From Lyngbya aestuarii BL J (GTDB lineage Bacteria; Cyanobacteriota; Cyanobacteriia; Cyanobacteriales; Microcoleaceae), in NCBI RefSeq assembly GCF_000478195.2, contig NZ_AUZM01000056.1, positions 1-38,191 on the forward strand: a stretch of 38,191 nt of DNA. The letters are read 5' to 3'. Below are positions 1-9,497 of this stretch, piece after piece. The first letter of the stretch is position 1. Each line of letters opens with the position of its first letter. The translations under genes and the position numbers were made by a program. The notes under the pieces were generated by a model that worked only from the letters and a program-made list of their open reading frames with translations, ran no database searches and was not told the DNA's origin.

Positions 1-110
1 TCCGTTGCGGGGGTTCCCCCCGTTGTAGGAACTTCGTAAGAGAGTGACTGCCGAACCCGGAGGGTCTTGGGGTCACGCCTGCGTGGAGCAACTTTGCAAT
101 CTTAGGCAAA
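1..110. repeat. GC-rich palindromic repeat at left edge
   Basis: This stretch is clearly richer in G+C than the AT-rich DNA after it. It opens with a near-perfect palindrome (GGGGG at 9-13, TT, CCCCCC at 16-21) and continues with short GC-rich words such as CCCGGAGGG and GGTCACGC. The same words, in opposite orientation, occur in the insert inside the tRNA-Arg intron near the right edge. It looks like a dispersed cyanobacterial REP-like element and may extend beyond the window. An open frame from GTG at 44 runs through it but resembles no protein. Confidence 0.5.
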
Positions 111-528
111 AGTTCGATTATCAAAGGTTTTCAGCCTTTACAAATGTCCTAACCTTAGTGAGTAGCACTATATCTCTCTCAGAAAACTTAACCAAACATA
201 AATCTCAAATCCCGGTGTCTCCGTCAATTGTTGCCAATGCGATGTATTTATACCAATCTGAGCTAGATTCCCAAAGCAATCAAGATAGATTTTACAAAAG
301 TTTTACATAAATCTCTGGATAACTTTACATAAACACCTGTTATTAACTCCTGTCAACAATATAAATTAAATTGTATTGTTTCATCCGGTTAATTCAAGTT
401 TTAAAATCAATCTCTGAAAAAAACTCAGATCAGTTATCATTGTCGCTTGGATAGCGTCCATCTCGCTAATTCTTCATAACTTTTTTCCCGGTTATGACCC
501 GTATCCTCTCCTCATAGGAAACATATAT
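111..528. other. Intergenic region upstream of ndbB
   Basis: This is AT-rich DNA with no convincing gene. It must carry the promoter of the rightward ndbB cluster, but I cannot pick a -35/-10 pair with confidence. An AGGAAA purine tract lies about 8 bases before the ATG at 529. Confidence 0.5.
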
Positions 529-1794
529 ATGCTGCAAGTTGTCAAATCTGGGTACAGAACTTCAAGCCGAATTTGTATTCTCGGTGGTGGCTTTGCTGGA
601 TTATATACAGCTTTGTACTTAGATCGTCTATCTTGGTCTAAAGGGAAAAAGCCGGAAATTGTTCTAATTGATCAAAAAGATCGCTTTCTATTTACTCCAT
701 TTCTCTATGAATTAATCACCGGAGAACTCCAAACCTGGGAAGTAGCTCCCTCCTTTCAAAAGTTATTGATGGATACAGATATTCAATTTCATCAAGGAAC
801 TGTAAAAGGGATTGATTTACAAGAACATCAAATTCTATTGCAAGATGGCGATCCTTTATTGTACGATTATTTAGTTCTAGCAGTTGGCAGACGAAGCTAT
901 TCTGATACTGTTTCAGGTATCTCAACTAATGCTTATGCTTTCCGAACCCTAGAAGATGCAATGCGCTTACAGGAAAAACTGCATATTCTTGAAAATTCTA
1001 TTCAGTCTAAAATTAGAGTTGGAATTATTGGAGGGGGTGCAAATGCAGTCGAATTAGCAGGTAAATTAGTAGATCGTTTGGGAGAACGAGGCGAGATTTC
1101 CTTGATTGTTCGAGGGGAAAAAATTCTGAAAAACTTTTCAACCTCTTGCCAAAAAGTCGCGTATAAATCGCTGATTTCTCGTGGTGTTCAAGTCAAGTTT
1201 AACACAAAAGTGAATGCGTTAGATGAGGATTCTTTGACTCTGATGCAAGGCAATCAAATCTATACTACTCCTATCGATTTAGTGATTGGAACGATGGGAA
1301 CTCAAGCTAGAGAATGGCTGCATTTTCTTGAGTGTAAACATAATAGTCGAGGACAACTCCTGACTCAACCTACATTACAACTGCTTGATTATCCCGAAGT
1401 CTTTGCTTTAGGTGATTTAGCAGATATACGCAATCGCCGAGACGAACAAGTTCCGACAACGGCTCAAGCTGCATTTCAGCAAGGAAATTGTGCGGCTAAA
1501 AATCTCAAATTAGCAATTAATAAACAGCCATTGCGAGCGTTCCATTATTTACATTTGGGACAGATGTTAACGTTAGGAATTCACGAAGCAACTGTCTCTA
1601 GTTTTGGAATTGAGTTAAAAGGATTTCTCGCTTTTATCGGTCGAAAATGTGTTTATATTCTGCTAAGAATGCCTACAAGCTCCCATCGTTATGAAGTCGT
1701 TTGTTATCGTATAAAACGATTAACGATAAAAACTTTTCAGCAATTAGTTCAAGGTTTTTATCGCTTTAGAAAAGCGATTTCATTCTTTTTTTAG
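529..1794 (+). CDS. ndbB: NdbB-type NAD(P)H:quinone oxidoreductase (demethylphylloquinone reductase-like)
   Basis: This is a two-dinucleotide-binding-domain flavoprotein of the type II NADH dehydrogenase family, 421 residues. An FAD-binding GGGFAG motif sits at residues 19-24, a second Rossmann motif GIIGGGANAVE at about 165-175, and the late FAD motif ALGDLADI at 293-300, followed by TAQAAFQQ. The C-terminal part (HYLHLGQMLTLG ... R-PTSSHRYEV) fits the NdbB branch, known in Synechocystis to reduce demethylphylloquinone before the last methylation of vitamin K1 synthesis. That subfamily assignment is from memory of the family pattern. The start at ATG 529 is supported by an upstream AGGAAA. 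It is the first gene of a rightward cluster with two membrane proteins. The alternative is a generic respiratory NDH-2. Confidence 0.78.
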   Translation: MLQVVKSGYRTSSRICILGGGFAGLYTALYLDRLSWSKGKKPEIVLIDQKDRFLFTPFLYELITGELQTWEVAPSFQKLLMDTDIQFHQGTVKGIDLQEHQILLQDGDPLLYDYLVLAVGRRSYSDTVSGISTNAYAFRTLEDAMRLQEKLHILENSIQSKIRVGIIGGGANAVELAGKLVDRLGERGEISLIVRGEKILKNFSTSCQKVAYKSLISRGVQVKFNTKVNALDEDSLTLMQGNQIYTTPIDLVIGTMGTQAREWLHFLECKHNSRGQLLTQPTLQLLDYPEVFALGDLADIRNRRDEQVPTTAQAAFQQGNCAAKNLKLAINKQPLRAFHYLHLGQMLTLGIHEATVSSFGIELKGFLAFIGRKCVYILLRMPTSSHRYEVVCYRIKRLTIKTFQQLVQGFYRFRKAISFFF

Positions 1795-1848
1795 TTAAAC
1801 TTTGACTCAACTTTTTTTCAGAAAAACCAGTATTGATCTCAGAAAAAA

Positions 1849-2352
1849 ATGAAAATAACACCTTCAACTACTCTCGAAAATCATGCAAAACAGCTTCTAT
1901 CTCCGTTTATTCTGTTCTGTTTGATTTTGCAAGCTGCGACTGCGGTAAGATTGTTATGCTTAGGAAGTATCTTTTCATTTTTGCCTGCGGCAGTTAATGT
2001 CGGTTGTGATCCAGCACTTTATCCTTTTATATCCTATGCAATGTATAGCCGTGCTAAGTATGAAGGACAAACCGCTAGAAAGCGGAGCTTTATGGCAAAG
2101 TTAACCGATGGAACAGAAGTGAGTGTCGATCACAAATCTCTAGGAATGACAGATTACAATTTCAAAAAATATACAGCTAAGTTAGGAAAAGATGAGCAGA
2201 CTTTATCCGAGCTACTTCAACTGTATGAAGCTCTAAATGGAAATAAAATCCAGGAACTTTTTATTCATGTAGAGACTTATAAAATCACGAAGGATGGCAT
2301 TGTTAAAACAAATTTTGAAAGCGTCGAAATAATTTCATCTAATAAAAAATAG
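1849..2352 (+). CDS. Hypothetical membrane protein, probable HTTM partner
   Basis: I do not recognise a named family for this 167-residue protein. It has one clear hydrophobic segment at about residues 18-48, then a YPFISYAMYSRAKYEG stretch of the kind often seen in small proteins encoded beside HTTM-domain genes, then a soluble lysine-rich alpha/beta tail of about 95 residues. It starts 54 bases after ndbB and ends 9 bases before the HTTM/DCC gene, so the three are very likely co-transcribed. It probably works with the downstream membrane protein; that is inference from spacing. Confidence 0.65.
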   Translation: MKITPSTTLENHAKQLLSPFILFCLILQAATAVRLLCLGSIFSFLPAAVNVGCDPALYPFISYAMYSRAKYEGQTARKRSFMAKLTDGTEVSVDHKSLGMTDYNFKKYTAKLGKDEQTLSELLQLYEALNGNKIQELFIHVETYKITKDGIVKTNFESVEIISSNKK

Positions 2353-2361
2353 AGGTAAAAA

Positions 2362-3552
2362 ATGAGAATACAACAATATCAAGAATCAATCTTAGCCACC
2401 TGGAATGTTTACTGGTTTAGTCCGGCTCCTCTGTTTAATTTAGCGATTTGTCGGATTGTTGCTGTCATCTTTCAACTGCACCATATTCTACAACCCTACT
2501 ATCTCAATAATATCTTAGATAGAGCATCATTGCCTGATGCAGTTTATACTCCCTTACCGTTTGTTCAGTTACTAACATTCCCCTTCGGATCGAGTGAACC
2601 TCCACCGGATCTTTTTCTATCTCTGATGTATTGGATTACTCTAGGAGCAGGGATTTTTGCTTTCTTAGGTTTCAAAACAAACTTAAGTTTAATCTCTTTC
2701 TCACTCGGTTGTCTTTGGATACAAGAGTATATCTATTCTTTTGGGAAACATCATCATCCTGAAGCCTTTATGATGATCGCTTTAGTTATCCTTGCGCTGA
2801 GTCCATCAGGTCGAGTTTTATCTCTTGATGACATCGGAAAACGAATTAGATTGAACCTCAAAAATAGAAAATTTACAACCTTCAATATTGTCGATGAAAA
2901 CAGCACCTTTGCCCGATGGCCGTTACTACTAATTCAGTGGATGTTTGCATTAATTTATTTGAGCGCAGGACTCGCTAAACTAGCTGATGGGGGATTAGAT
3001 TGGTTTAACGGGTATACATTACAATTTTATTTGCTATCAGATGGTTTGCGGTGGGGAAGTGATTTAGGGGTGTGGTTAGCACATAGTCATACAATGGCAG
3101 TGCTATCCTCTTTGATGGCAGTTTGGTTTGAACTGACCTTCTTTTTGGTGCTGATTTTTCCCAAGCTAATCTGGATTTATATTCCTTTAGGAGCGTCTTT
3201 TCATATCGGTATTTATTTAGCCCAGAAAGCACCTTTTTTCCAGTTCGTTGTTCTTTATGCCGTATTTATTCCCTGGGATGCTCTTGTTAAGCAATTTACC
3301 TCTCGTCCCTGGTCTACTGCTAGCCAGAAACCCGAAATTCTCTATGATGGTCAGTGTCCTTTGTGTATTCGTTCGATGACTATTTTGTGTTATTTTGACT
3401 GGTTTAATCGTCTAATTTACAGTGATTTAGAAAAACGTTGGCAAACTCTCGCGGAAACTCATCCTCAAATTTCATTGCAAGCTTGTTTAGAGGAAATGCA
3501 CTTAATTTTACCGAATGGAGCGGTAAGAAAAGGATTTTTTGCCTTTCGATAA
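2362..3552 (+). CDS. HTTM (vitamin K-carboxylase-like) membrane protein with truncated C-terminal DCC domain
   Basis: The first ~310 residues form a multi-pass membrane domain of the HTTM type, the fold shared with vitamin K-dependent gamma-carboxylase. Features are WFSPAPLFNLAICRIV at the N-terminus, a KHHHPEAFMM loop, and repeated aromatic transmembrane segments. Residues from about 328 begin a DCC/DUF393 thiol-oxidoreductase domain with the DGQCPLC motif. The frame stops at TAA 3550-3552 just after a KGFFAFR segment, yet the same frame continues for 53 codons with sequence typical of the end of a DCC domain. The gene is therefore truncated by a nonsense change, read through, or affected by a sequencing error. 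The start follows an AGAGGTAAAAA tract 9 bases after the previous gene. Confidence 0.75.
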   Translation: MRIQQYQESILATWNVYWFSPAPLFNLAICRIVAVIFQLHHILQPYYLNNILDRASLPDAVYTPLPFVQLLTFPFGSSEPPPDLFLSLMYWITLGAGIFAFLGFKTNLSLISFSLGCLWIQEYIYSFGKHHHPEAFMMIALVILALSPSGRVLSLDDIGKRIRLNLKNRKFTTFNIVDENSTFARWPLLLIQWMFALIYLSAGLAKLADGGLDWFNGYTLQFYLLSDGLRWGSDLGVWLAHSHTMAVLSSLMAVWFELTFFLVLIFPKLIWIYIPLGASFHIGIYLAQKAPFFQFVVLYAVFIPWDALVKQFTSRPWSTASQKPEILYDGQCPLCIRSMTILCYFDWFNRLIYSDLEKRWQTLAETHPQISLQACLEEMHLILPNGAVRKGFFAFR

Positions 3553-3714
3553 ATTTTGCGATATATTCCAATATTGTCGCCGTTACGACTGGTTCTCTAT
3601 CTTCCCGGTTCATCGACTTTTGGCCCCAAAATCTACACATTTGTCGCCTCTCGAAGACAACGTTTTAGTCAATGTAGTTTTGAAACTTGTTCGATAGATT
3701 CTCAGAAGAAATAA
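3553..3714 (+). pseudogene. Detached C-terminal remnant of the DCC domain
   Basis: Directly after the TAA at 3550-3552 the same frame stays open for 53 codons to TAA 3712-3714. It encodes an LRYIPILSPLRLVLYLPG-like stretch followed by a G-x-x-Y and R-rich tail. This matches how DCC/DUF393 proteins usually end (proline-rich lowercase-helix segment, LYLPG, then a tyrosine and arginine/histidine tail). With this part restored the protein would be about 450 residues. No start codon or Shine-Dalgarno would let it be translated separately. Confidence 0.7.
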
Positions 3715-5241
<1,527 letters not shown>

Positions 5242-5362
5242 TTTCTGTACACGAAGTTGAGTTAAAAGTGCTTATAGCGTTCGCATTTTTTTCTCTGTTT
5301 TATAGTTTGATTATGTTTAATATCGGGTTTTGAATAACACCAATTTCTGCTGAAGTTTGAGT

Positions 5363-5393
5363 GGCTTAGGTTTAATCACTTGAGCCTTTTTTT
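5363..5393 (+). terminator. Intrinsic terminator downstream of por
   Basis: Stem GGCTTAGGT (5363-5371) pairs with ACTTGAGCC (5378-5386), nine pairs including two G-U, with a six-base loop. It is followed by seven T (5387-5393). Confidence 0.75.
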
Positions 5394-5519
5394 GTCTTCC
5401 AATTTCCCCGAGTTACAACTGTCTGAAAGATTGTAGATTTTGATGGATGAACCCATGAGAGATTAAAACAAGGCAATAATCCCCTAAAATAGAGTGCAAA
5501 CCTCGATAAACTCAGAGAA

Positions 5520-6296
5520 ATGAATTCCCCCTCTCTCCGAACATTAGGTGTTCCTCCCAACGCTTGGGGTGTCAATGATGCGATCGCCGATTTGACTCGT
5601 CCTGGGGTTGAACCTCAACCGATCACCCTCGCCACTGAAACCAAAACCCTACGACTAGATCTGGCCAAAACTGCTATTTTAGTTATTGATATGCAGAATG
5701 ATTTCTGTCATCCTGACGGTTGGTTAGCCCATATTGGAGTCGATGTAACCCCCGCCCGTCAGCCGATTGAACCCTTACAAAACCTTCTCCCTGTGTTGCG
5801 ATCAGCAAATATTCCGGTGATTTGGGTGAACTGGGGAAATCGGCCTGATTTACTCAATCTAAGTCCTGCCACACTTCATGTTTATAATCCTACAGGCGAA
5901 GGAGTCGGTTTAGGTGATCCATTACCGAAGAATAATTCACCTGTTTTAGAAGCGGGAAGTTGGGCGGCTTCAGTCGTTGATGAACTCGAACACAAACCCC
6001 AAGATATTCAGGTGGATAAATACCGCATGAGTGGATTTTGGGATACACCGCTTGATAGTATTTTACGGAATTTAGGCAAAACGACATTACTTTTTGCCGG
6101 GGTAAATGCTGATCAATGTGTGATGGCGACGTTGCAAGATGCTAACTTTTTGGGCTATGACTGTATTTTAGTTAAAGATTGTACGGCAACAACTTCACCG
6201 GAATATTGTTGGCAAGCAACGCTTTATAATGTTAAACAATGTTTTGGTTTTGTGTGCGACTCAGAAGGGATTTCACAAGCAATTGCCCAACTTTAA
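5520..6296 (+). CDS. Isochorismatase-family cysteine hydrolase
   Basis: This is a cysteine hydrolase of the isochorismatase/nicotinamidase superfamily, 258 residues. The Asp-Lys-Cys catalytic triad is visible: Asp57 in VIDMQNDF, Lys167 in VDKYRMSGF and Cys190 in GVNADQCVMAT. The long insert between strands 2 and 3 and the FWDTPLDSILRN segment resemble the ureidoacrylate amidase / N-carbamoylsarcosine amidase branch, so it probably cleaves an amide or carbamoyl compound. The substrate cannot be read from sequence. It stands alone between the por terminator and a convergent PEP-CTERM gene, so context gives no pathway. The start at ATG 5520 follows CAGAGAA, a weak ribosome-binding site. Confidence 0.85.
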   Translation: MNSPSLRTLGVPPNAWGVNDAIADLTRPGVEPQPITLATETKTLRLDLAKTAILVIDMQNDFCHPDGWLAHIGVDVTPARQPIEPLQNLLPVLRSANIPVIWVNWGNRPDLLNLSPATLHVYNPTGEGVGLGDPLPKNNSPVLEAGSWAASVVDELEHKPQDIQVDKYRMSGFWDTPLDSILRNLGKTTLLFAGVNADQCVMATLQDANFLGYDCILVKDCTATTSPEYCWQATLYNVKQCFGFVCDSEGISQAIAQL

Positions 6297-6315
6297 ACCC
6301 AGTCATTTTAAAGCA

Positions 6316-6339
6316 GGTTAGATCAGTTTAGATCCAACC
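6316..6339. terminator. Hairpin between convergent genes
   Basis: GGTTAGATC (6316-6324) and GATCCAACC (6331-6339) pair with one A-C mismatch around a six-base loop. It lies between the convergent stops of the hydrolase gene and the PEP-CTERM gene. There is no strong T-run on either side, so its terminator role is tentative. Confidence 0.4.
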
Positions 6340-6369
6340 CTACTCTGTGATCATTATTATTTATTTCAA

Positions 6370-7242
6370 TTATTGCTTTTTACCGCAGAGTTTCGGGAAT
6401 AAACCCACGAACAATAAAGCGACTAACGCAGACGGTTCAGGAACTTCTTGGGCGATTTCGGGTTCGGCGTAGATCAAGTCATCTGTTGCCACTAAGTCTA
6501 TCCCATTCTCAGGATCATCAGCTAACCCAGATGTAATATTATTCGTATCAAGATCAACATCAAAAATAGTATTGTTTCCTAAAATCAACTCAACCTCAGT
6601 CACAACAGGTTCATCAAACAAAACCCCTAAAAAAGACGGTTGACCACTTCCGCCCGGTTCCACAAAATATTGACCTAAACTCACTGAACCGTTAAAAAAT
6701 TCAATACTACTGGTTTCAGGAAGTTCAACATCAAGAAAAATCGCCCCAAAACCTCGCGTTGCAGCAGGTGTTGTTGTTCCAGCTAGCGTAAAACTTTGAT
6801 CAATTTCGTTGTCGTCTTCGCCAAAATGAACGAAAATATTATCAGGACTAAAAGCCGGAAACTGACCCGTAACCCCAGAATTAACACTTTCTAAACCATC
6901 GCCACTGACAATATAAACATCATCATATAAGGCACCGCGAGAGAGAAAACGATCTTCAGGAATACCAACAACCTGATTAGGGACTATCACCTGAGTATTA
7001 CCGCCAAAATCAGTTCCATCTAATAATACACCATCCCAATTTACCGTGCGAAATCCTCCATTTTGCGGCCCAATAGCAGTCGTATTATCTAACCCCCCAA
7101 TAGCGGTTTTCATCGCTTCAAAAGCAGTGGCGGCATCTTCACCGACACCACTAAATCGAGTCGCGGCTTCGGCTTTTTGACAGAAGATAGATAAAGCAAA
7201 AGTCCCGATTAATGAGATGTACCAAGGTTTTAAAGTAGTCAT
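6370..7242 (-). CDS. PEP-CTERM sorting-domain secreted protein
   Basis: This exported protein (290 residues from the chosen start) ends in the PEP-CTERM signal: VPEPSALVALLFVGLFPKL followed by a basic tail, the motif recognised by exosortase. It has an N-terminal signal peptide of about 26 residues ending ...CQKAEAA. The acidic, glycine/asparagine-rich middle part is probably beta-rich and I recognise no enzyme in it. I chose ATG 7242 over one 9 codons upstream because a GGAG precedes it and the signal peptide then starts MTTLKPW. Cyanobacterial PEP-CTERM proteins are usually surface or matrix proteins; function is otherwise unknown. Confidence 0.8.
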   Translation of the reverse strand: MTTLKPWYISLIGTFALSIFCQKAEAATRFSGVGEDAATAFEAMKTAIGGLDNTTAIGPQNGGFRTVNWDGVLLDGTDFGGNTQVIVPNQVVGIPEDRFLSRGALYDDVYIVSGDGLESVNSGVTGQFPAFSPDNIFVHFGEDDNEIDQSFTLAGTTTPAATRGFGAIFLDVELPETSSIEFFNGSVSLGQYFVEPGGSGQPSFLGVLFDEPVVTEVELILGNNTIFDVDLDTNNITSGLADDPENGIDLVATDDLIYAEPEIAQEVPEPSALVALLFVGLFPKLCGKKQ

Positions 7243-7350
7243 AAAATAATCTCCTAACTCTACTAACAAAATCTTGAGTTGTTGAGATGAAGCCTACAGT
7301 TGTATATCTTAGCTTATAAAGTCCTGTATATTAAGTGACATTCTATAAAT

Positions 7351-7375
7351 TTTACATGACCTACCCTTATGTAAA
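7351..7375. promoter_or_regulatory. Inverted repeat upstream of the PEP-CTERM gene
   Basis: TTTACAT (7351-7357) and ATGTAAA (7369-7375) form an exact 7-base inverted repeat with an 11-base spacer, about 110 bases upstream of the PEP-CTERM start. The arrangement suits a dimeric regulator operator. It is sequence-only evidence. Confidence 0.3.
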
Positions 7376-7490
7376 GCAAATTCAGGTCAATATAAAGGGT
7401 CGGTAAAAGAAGTCCTTTTTTAATGACAATACTCAAAAAATTGATTAAGCTGAAAAGATCTATTCAGACCAATAATCAAGAGAACTTCCC

Positions 7491-7746
7491 TTAAACCCTA
7501 AAACCGGGAATGCGGTTGTTAGAATGATTCCAAAAATTAACGTGATTTTCAATAGTTCTTTCAACTATTAACGTTTCAGGAATATGAACCTTTCTTTCAA
7601 AAATAAACTCACCGTAGTCAGCTAAGTCATCTAGACCCATAAAATTGAGTAAAATTTCAGCCATTATCCAAATTAAAATTTTGAACACAGGCTGATTGAA
7701 AAATTCCATGTTGAATCATATCCTTAGTGACTTGAGATTTAGGCAT
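7491..7746 (-). pseudogene. Small conserved-looking protein gene with a one-base frameshift
   Basis: The larger part of the frame encodes a 72-residue protein from ATG 7709, with a hydrophobic segment (FKILIWIMAEILLNFMGL) followed by DDLADYGEFIFER. A better start lies upstream in another frame: ATG 7746 with an AGGTGA Shine-Dalgarno seven bases before it, giving MPKSQVTKDMIQHGIFQS and then a stop. Dropping one base near 7692 joins the two as ...IFQS-PVFKILIWIMAEI..., which reads as one natural protein of about 84 residues. The gene is therefore a recent pseudogene, uses a frameshift, or contains a sequencing error. I recognise no named family. Confidence 0.55.
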
Positions 7747-7842
7747 GATTAATCACCTATAATTGATAATATTAAGTTTAAACAAGTTTAAGATTATTAT
7801 CCTCTTTCGTGCGATATATTTCTTCAGGAAAATAAAAATAAA

Positions 7843-7865
7843 CCAGATTTTTAGTAAAAACCTGG
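7843..7865 (-). terminator. Intrinsic terminator of the SDR gene
   Basis: On the minus strand CCAGGTTTTT and AAAAATCTGG pair (ten pairs, one G-U, three-base loop), followed by a TTTATTTTTATTTT tract. It lies 48 bases past the stop of the leftward SDR gene. Confidence 0.65.
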
Positions 7866-7912
7866 CAATTAAACAACAAATTTTGTATTAAATTAATGAA
7901 TAACAAACTAAC

Positions 7913-8722
7913 TTATTCTCCGGCTGACCAAGCTTTCATAAAGTCTGGATAAAGCGTTAGCCCACCATCAGCATACAGAGTTTGACCTGTAATATAAGCC
8001 GCATCATCAGAAGCCAAAAAAGCTGTAATTGCAGCCATTTCTTCAGACGTTCCTACTCGTCCCATCGGAATATGCTGTTCAACTTCTTTTCTTTTGTCCT
8101 CATCTTCTGTCCAAGAATTAATCGGCGTTGCTGTGGCACCCGGTGCGATAGAATTAACTCGAATTCCATGTCTTGCATATTCTAAAGCCAAAGTTTTAGT
8201 AAGATTTCCCATTCCTCCTTTACTCATTGAATAACTGACATATTCCGGTCGAGGAATGATTTCATGAACACTAGAAACATTGAGGATAACACCTCCATTA
8301 TTTTGTTTTAAAAACTGTTTTATGGCTTCGCGAGAACACAAGAAAGCCCCTCGCAAATTCACCGAAATCACTTGATCAAAATTCTCTGTTTTAACTTGAT
8401 CAGAAGGTTCAGCGATTTGCATTCCGGCATTATTAATTAAAATATCTAAGCTGCCTAATTTTTCGACAACTTCCTCACACATCCTGATAATATCTTGCTC
8501 ATTAGAAACATCTCCCTCAACCAGAACATCTTGACCGCCACAACCGCGAATTTGATTGCAAACTTGCTCAATCATTTCCTCTGTATCTTCTGCTTTTTCA
8601 GGATTTCCTCGGTAGTTAATCGCGACATTTGCTCCTTCTTGGGCAAAGCGAACTGCAATGGCTTGTCCAATTCCAGAAGTTGCTCCAGTAATTAATACAT
8701 TTTTTCCTTTCAACCCTTTCAT
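7913..8722 (-). CDS. Glucose 1-dehydrogenase-like SDR oxidoreductase
   Basis: This is a classical short-chain dehydrogenase, 269 residues. Visible are the cofactor motif TGATSGIG (12-19), NNAG (97-100), the serine region at 150-151, and catalytic Tyr164 and Lys168 in YSMSK. The stretch HEIIPRPEYVSYSMSKGGMGNLTKTLALEYA and the end TGQTLYADGGLTLYPDF closely follow the Bacillus glucose 1-dehydrogenase pattern, so the reaction is probably NAD(P)-dependent oxidation of glucose or a related sugar/polyol. Residues 40-60 carry a short insertion relative to that pattern. It is a single gene with its own terminator. Substrate is inferred from family resemblance only. Confidence 0.85.
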   Translation of the reverse strand: MKGLKGKNVLITGATSGIGQAIAVRFAQEGANVAINYRGNPEKAEDTEEMIEQVCNQIRGCGGQDVLVEGDVSNEQDIIRMCEEVVEKLGSLDILINNAGMQIAEPSDQVKTENFDQVISVNLRGAFLCSREAIKQFLKQNNGGVILNVSSVHEIIPRPEYVSYSMSKGGMGNLTKTLALEYARHGIRVNSIAPGATATPINSWTEDEDKRKEVEQHIPMGRVGTSEEMAAITAFLASDDAAYITGQTLYADGGLTLYPDFMKAWSAGE

Positions 8723-8764
8723 TATAGTTTTTTACTCCTAATATTTCAAAATTTTTATTCAACT

Positions 8765-8787
8765 AAAAACCCAGGAATAAACCTGGG
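8765..8787 (-). terminator. Intrinsic terminator of the exported CsbD-like gene
   Basis: A perfect six-base stem CCCAGG/CCTGGG (8770-8775 and 8782-8787) is followed on the minus strand by five T (8765-8769). It lies 50 bases past the stop of the leftward gene. Confidence 0.75.
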
Positions 8788-8836
8788 AAATTAAATCAAG
8801 TCATGAGTTCAGTCTCAAACCTGTTTCGGATTAGTT

Positions 8837-9232
8837 TTACTGTCCGAAGAAATCTTTAACCGCATCAACGACATTATCAGATGCTCTTTCTAAATCAGAA
8901 CCAGCTTCACTGCTTTGACGTTGAATATCACCCACATTTTCCTGTGCTTTTCCTTGAGCTTGTTTGAGTGAACCTTCAGCTTGGGCTTGAGCTTCTTTCA
9001 TATTTTGTTCTGCTGTTCCCATTCCCTGGCGCGCCATTCCTTCAACTTTATTGGTTGTCCCTTCTCCGAGGACATCATCGACCATGGAAGAATTTGCAGC
9101 TAAGATGGAAGAACTACTGTTTAAATTGACGGCGTTAACAGGTAAAAATGAAGCGGTCATTAAACCTGAGCAAAATACAGCCAATGAGACAAATACACCA
9201 AATTTTGAAAGTAATTTACGAGCAAATCTCAT
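8837..9232 (-). CDS. Exported CsbD/LEA-like stress protein
   Basis: This 131-residue protein has a signal peptide (MRFARKLLSKFGVFVSLAVF..., cleavage probably near residue 35). Its mature part is low in complexity, rich in Ala, Gln, Glu and Gly, and helical (TNKVEGMARQGMGTAEQNMKEAQ...). The KVEGMARQGMG and QAQGKAQENVGD pieces resemble CsbD-type repeats. It is transcribed away from a cytosolic CsbD gene 265 bases off. It is likely a periplasmic hydrophilin made under osmotic or general stress, by analogy with CsbD in Bacillus; the precise role is unknown. Confidence 0.65.
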   Translation of the reverse strand: MRFARKLLSKFGVFVSLAVFCSGLMTASFLPVNAVNLNSSSSILAANSSMVDDVLGEGTTNKVEGMARQGMGTAEQNMKEAQAQAEGSLKQAQGKAQENVGDIQRQSSEAGSDLERASDNVVDAVKDFFGQ

Positions 9233-9497
9233 AATTGAATCTCCTTTGTTGATTGAGTAACAGTTTCAGTATTAATCGTTGATTTTTTGACTCAACGTTT
9301 CACTTTCAACAATAAACGAGTTTAGGATAAATTGACCTCACTCTTTAGAAAGAACTAAACTGGATCGATTTGGACATTTTTAAGAGATTTTATTGATTTT
9401 AATCTATCTTTAGGTAGATCGATTATCCGCGGTTATTTTGATAGAGTTTAGATAGATAAAATGCTAAAAAACTAGCTAAAATTAGGGAGTTTTAACA

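Noticed and set aside
44-310. 88-codon frame from a GTG at the left edge
   Set aside because: Its first third lies in the GC-rich palindromic repeat and the rest in AT-rich spacer; no ribosome-binding site and no recognisable protein.
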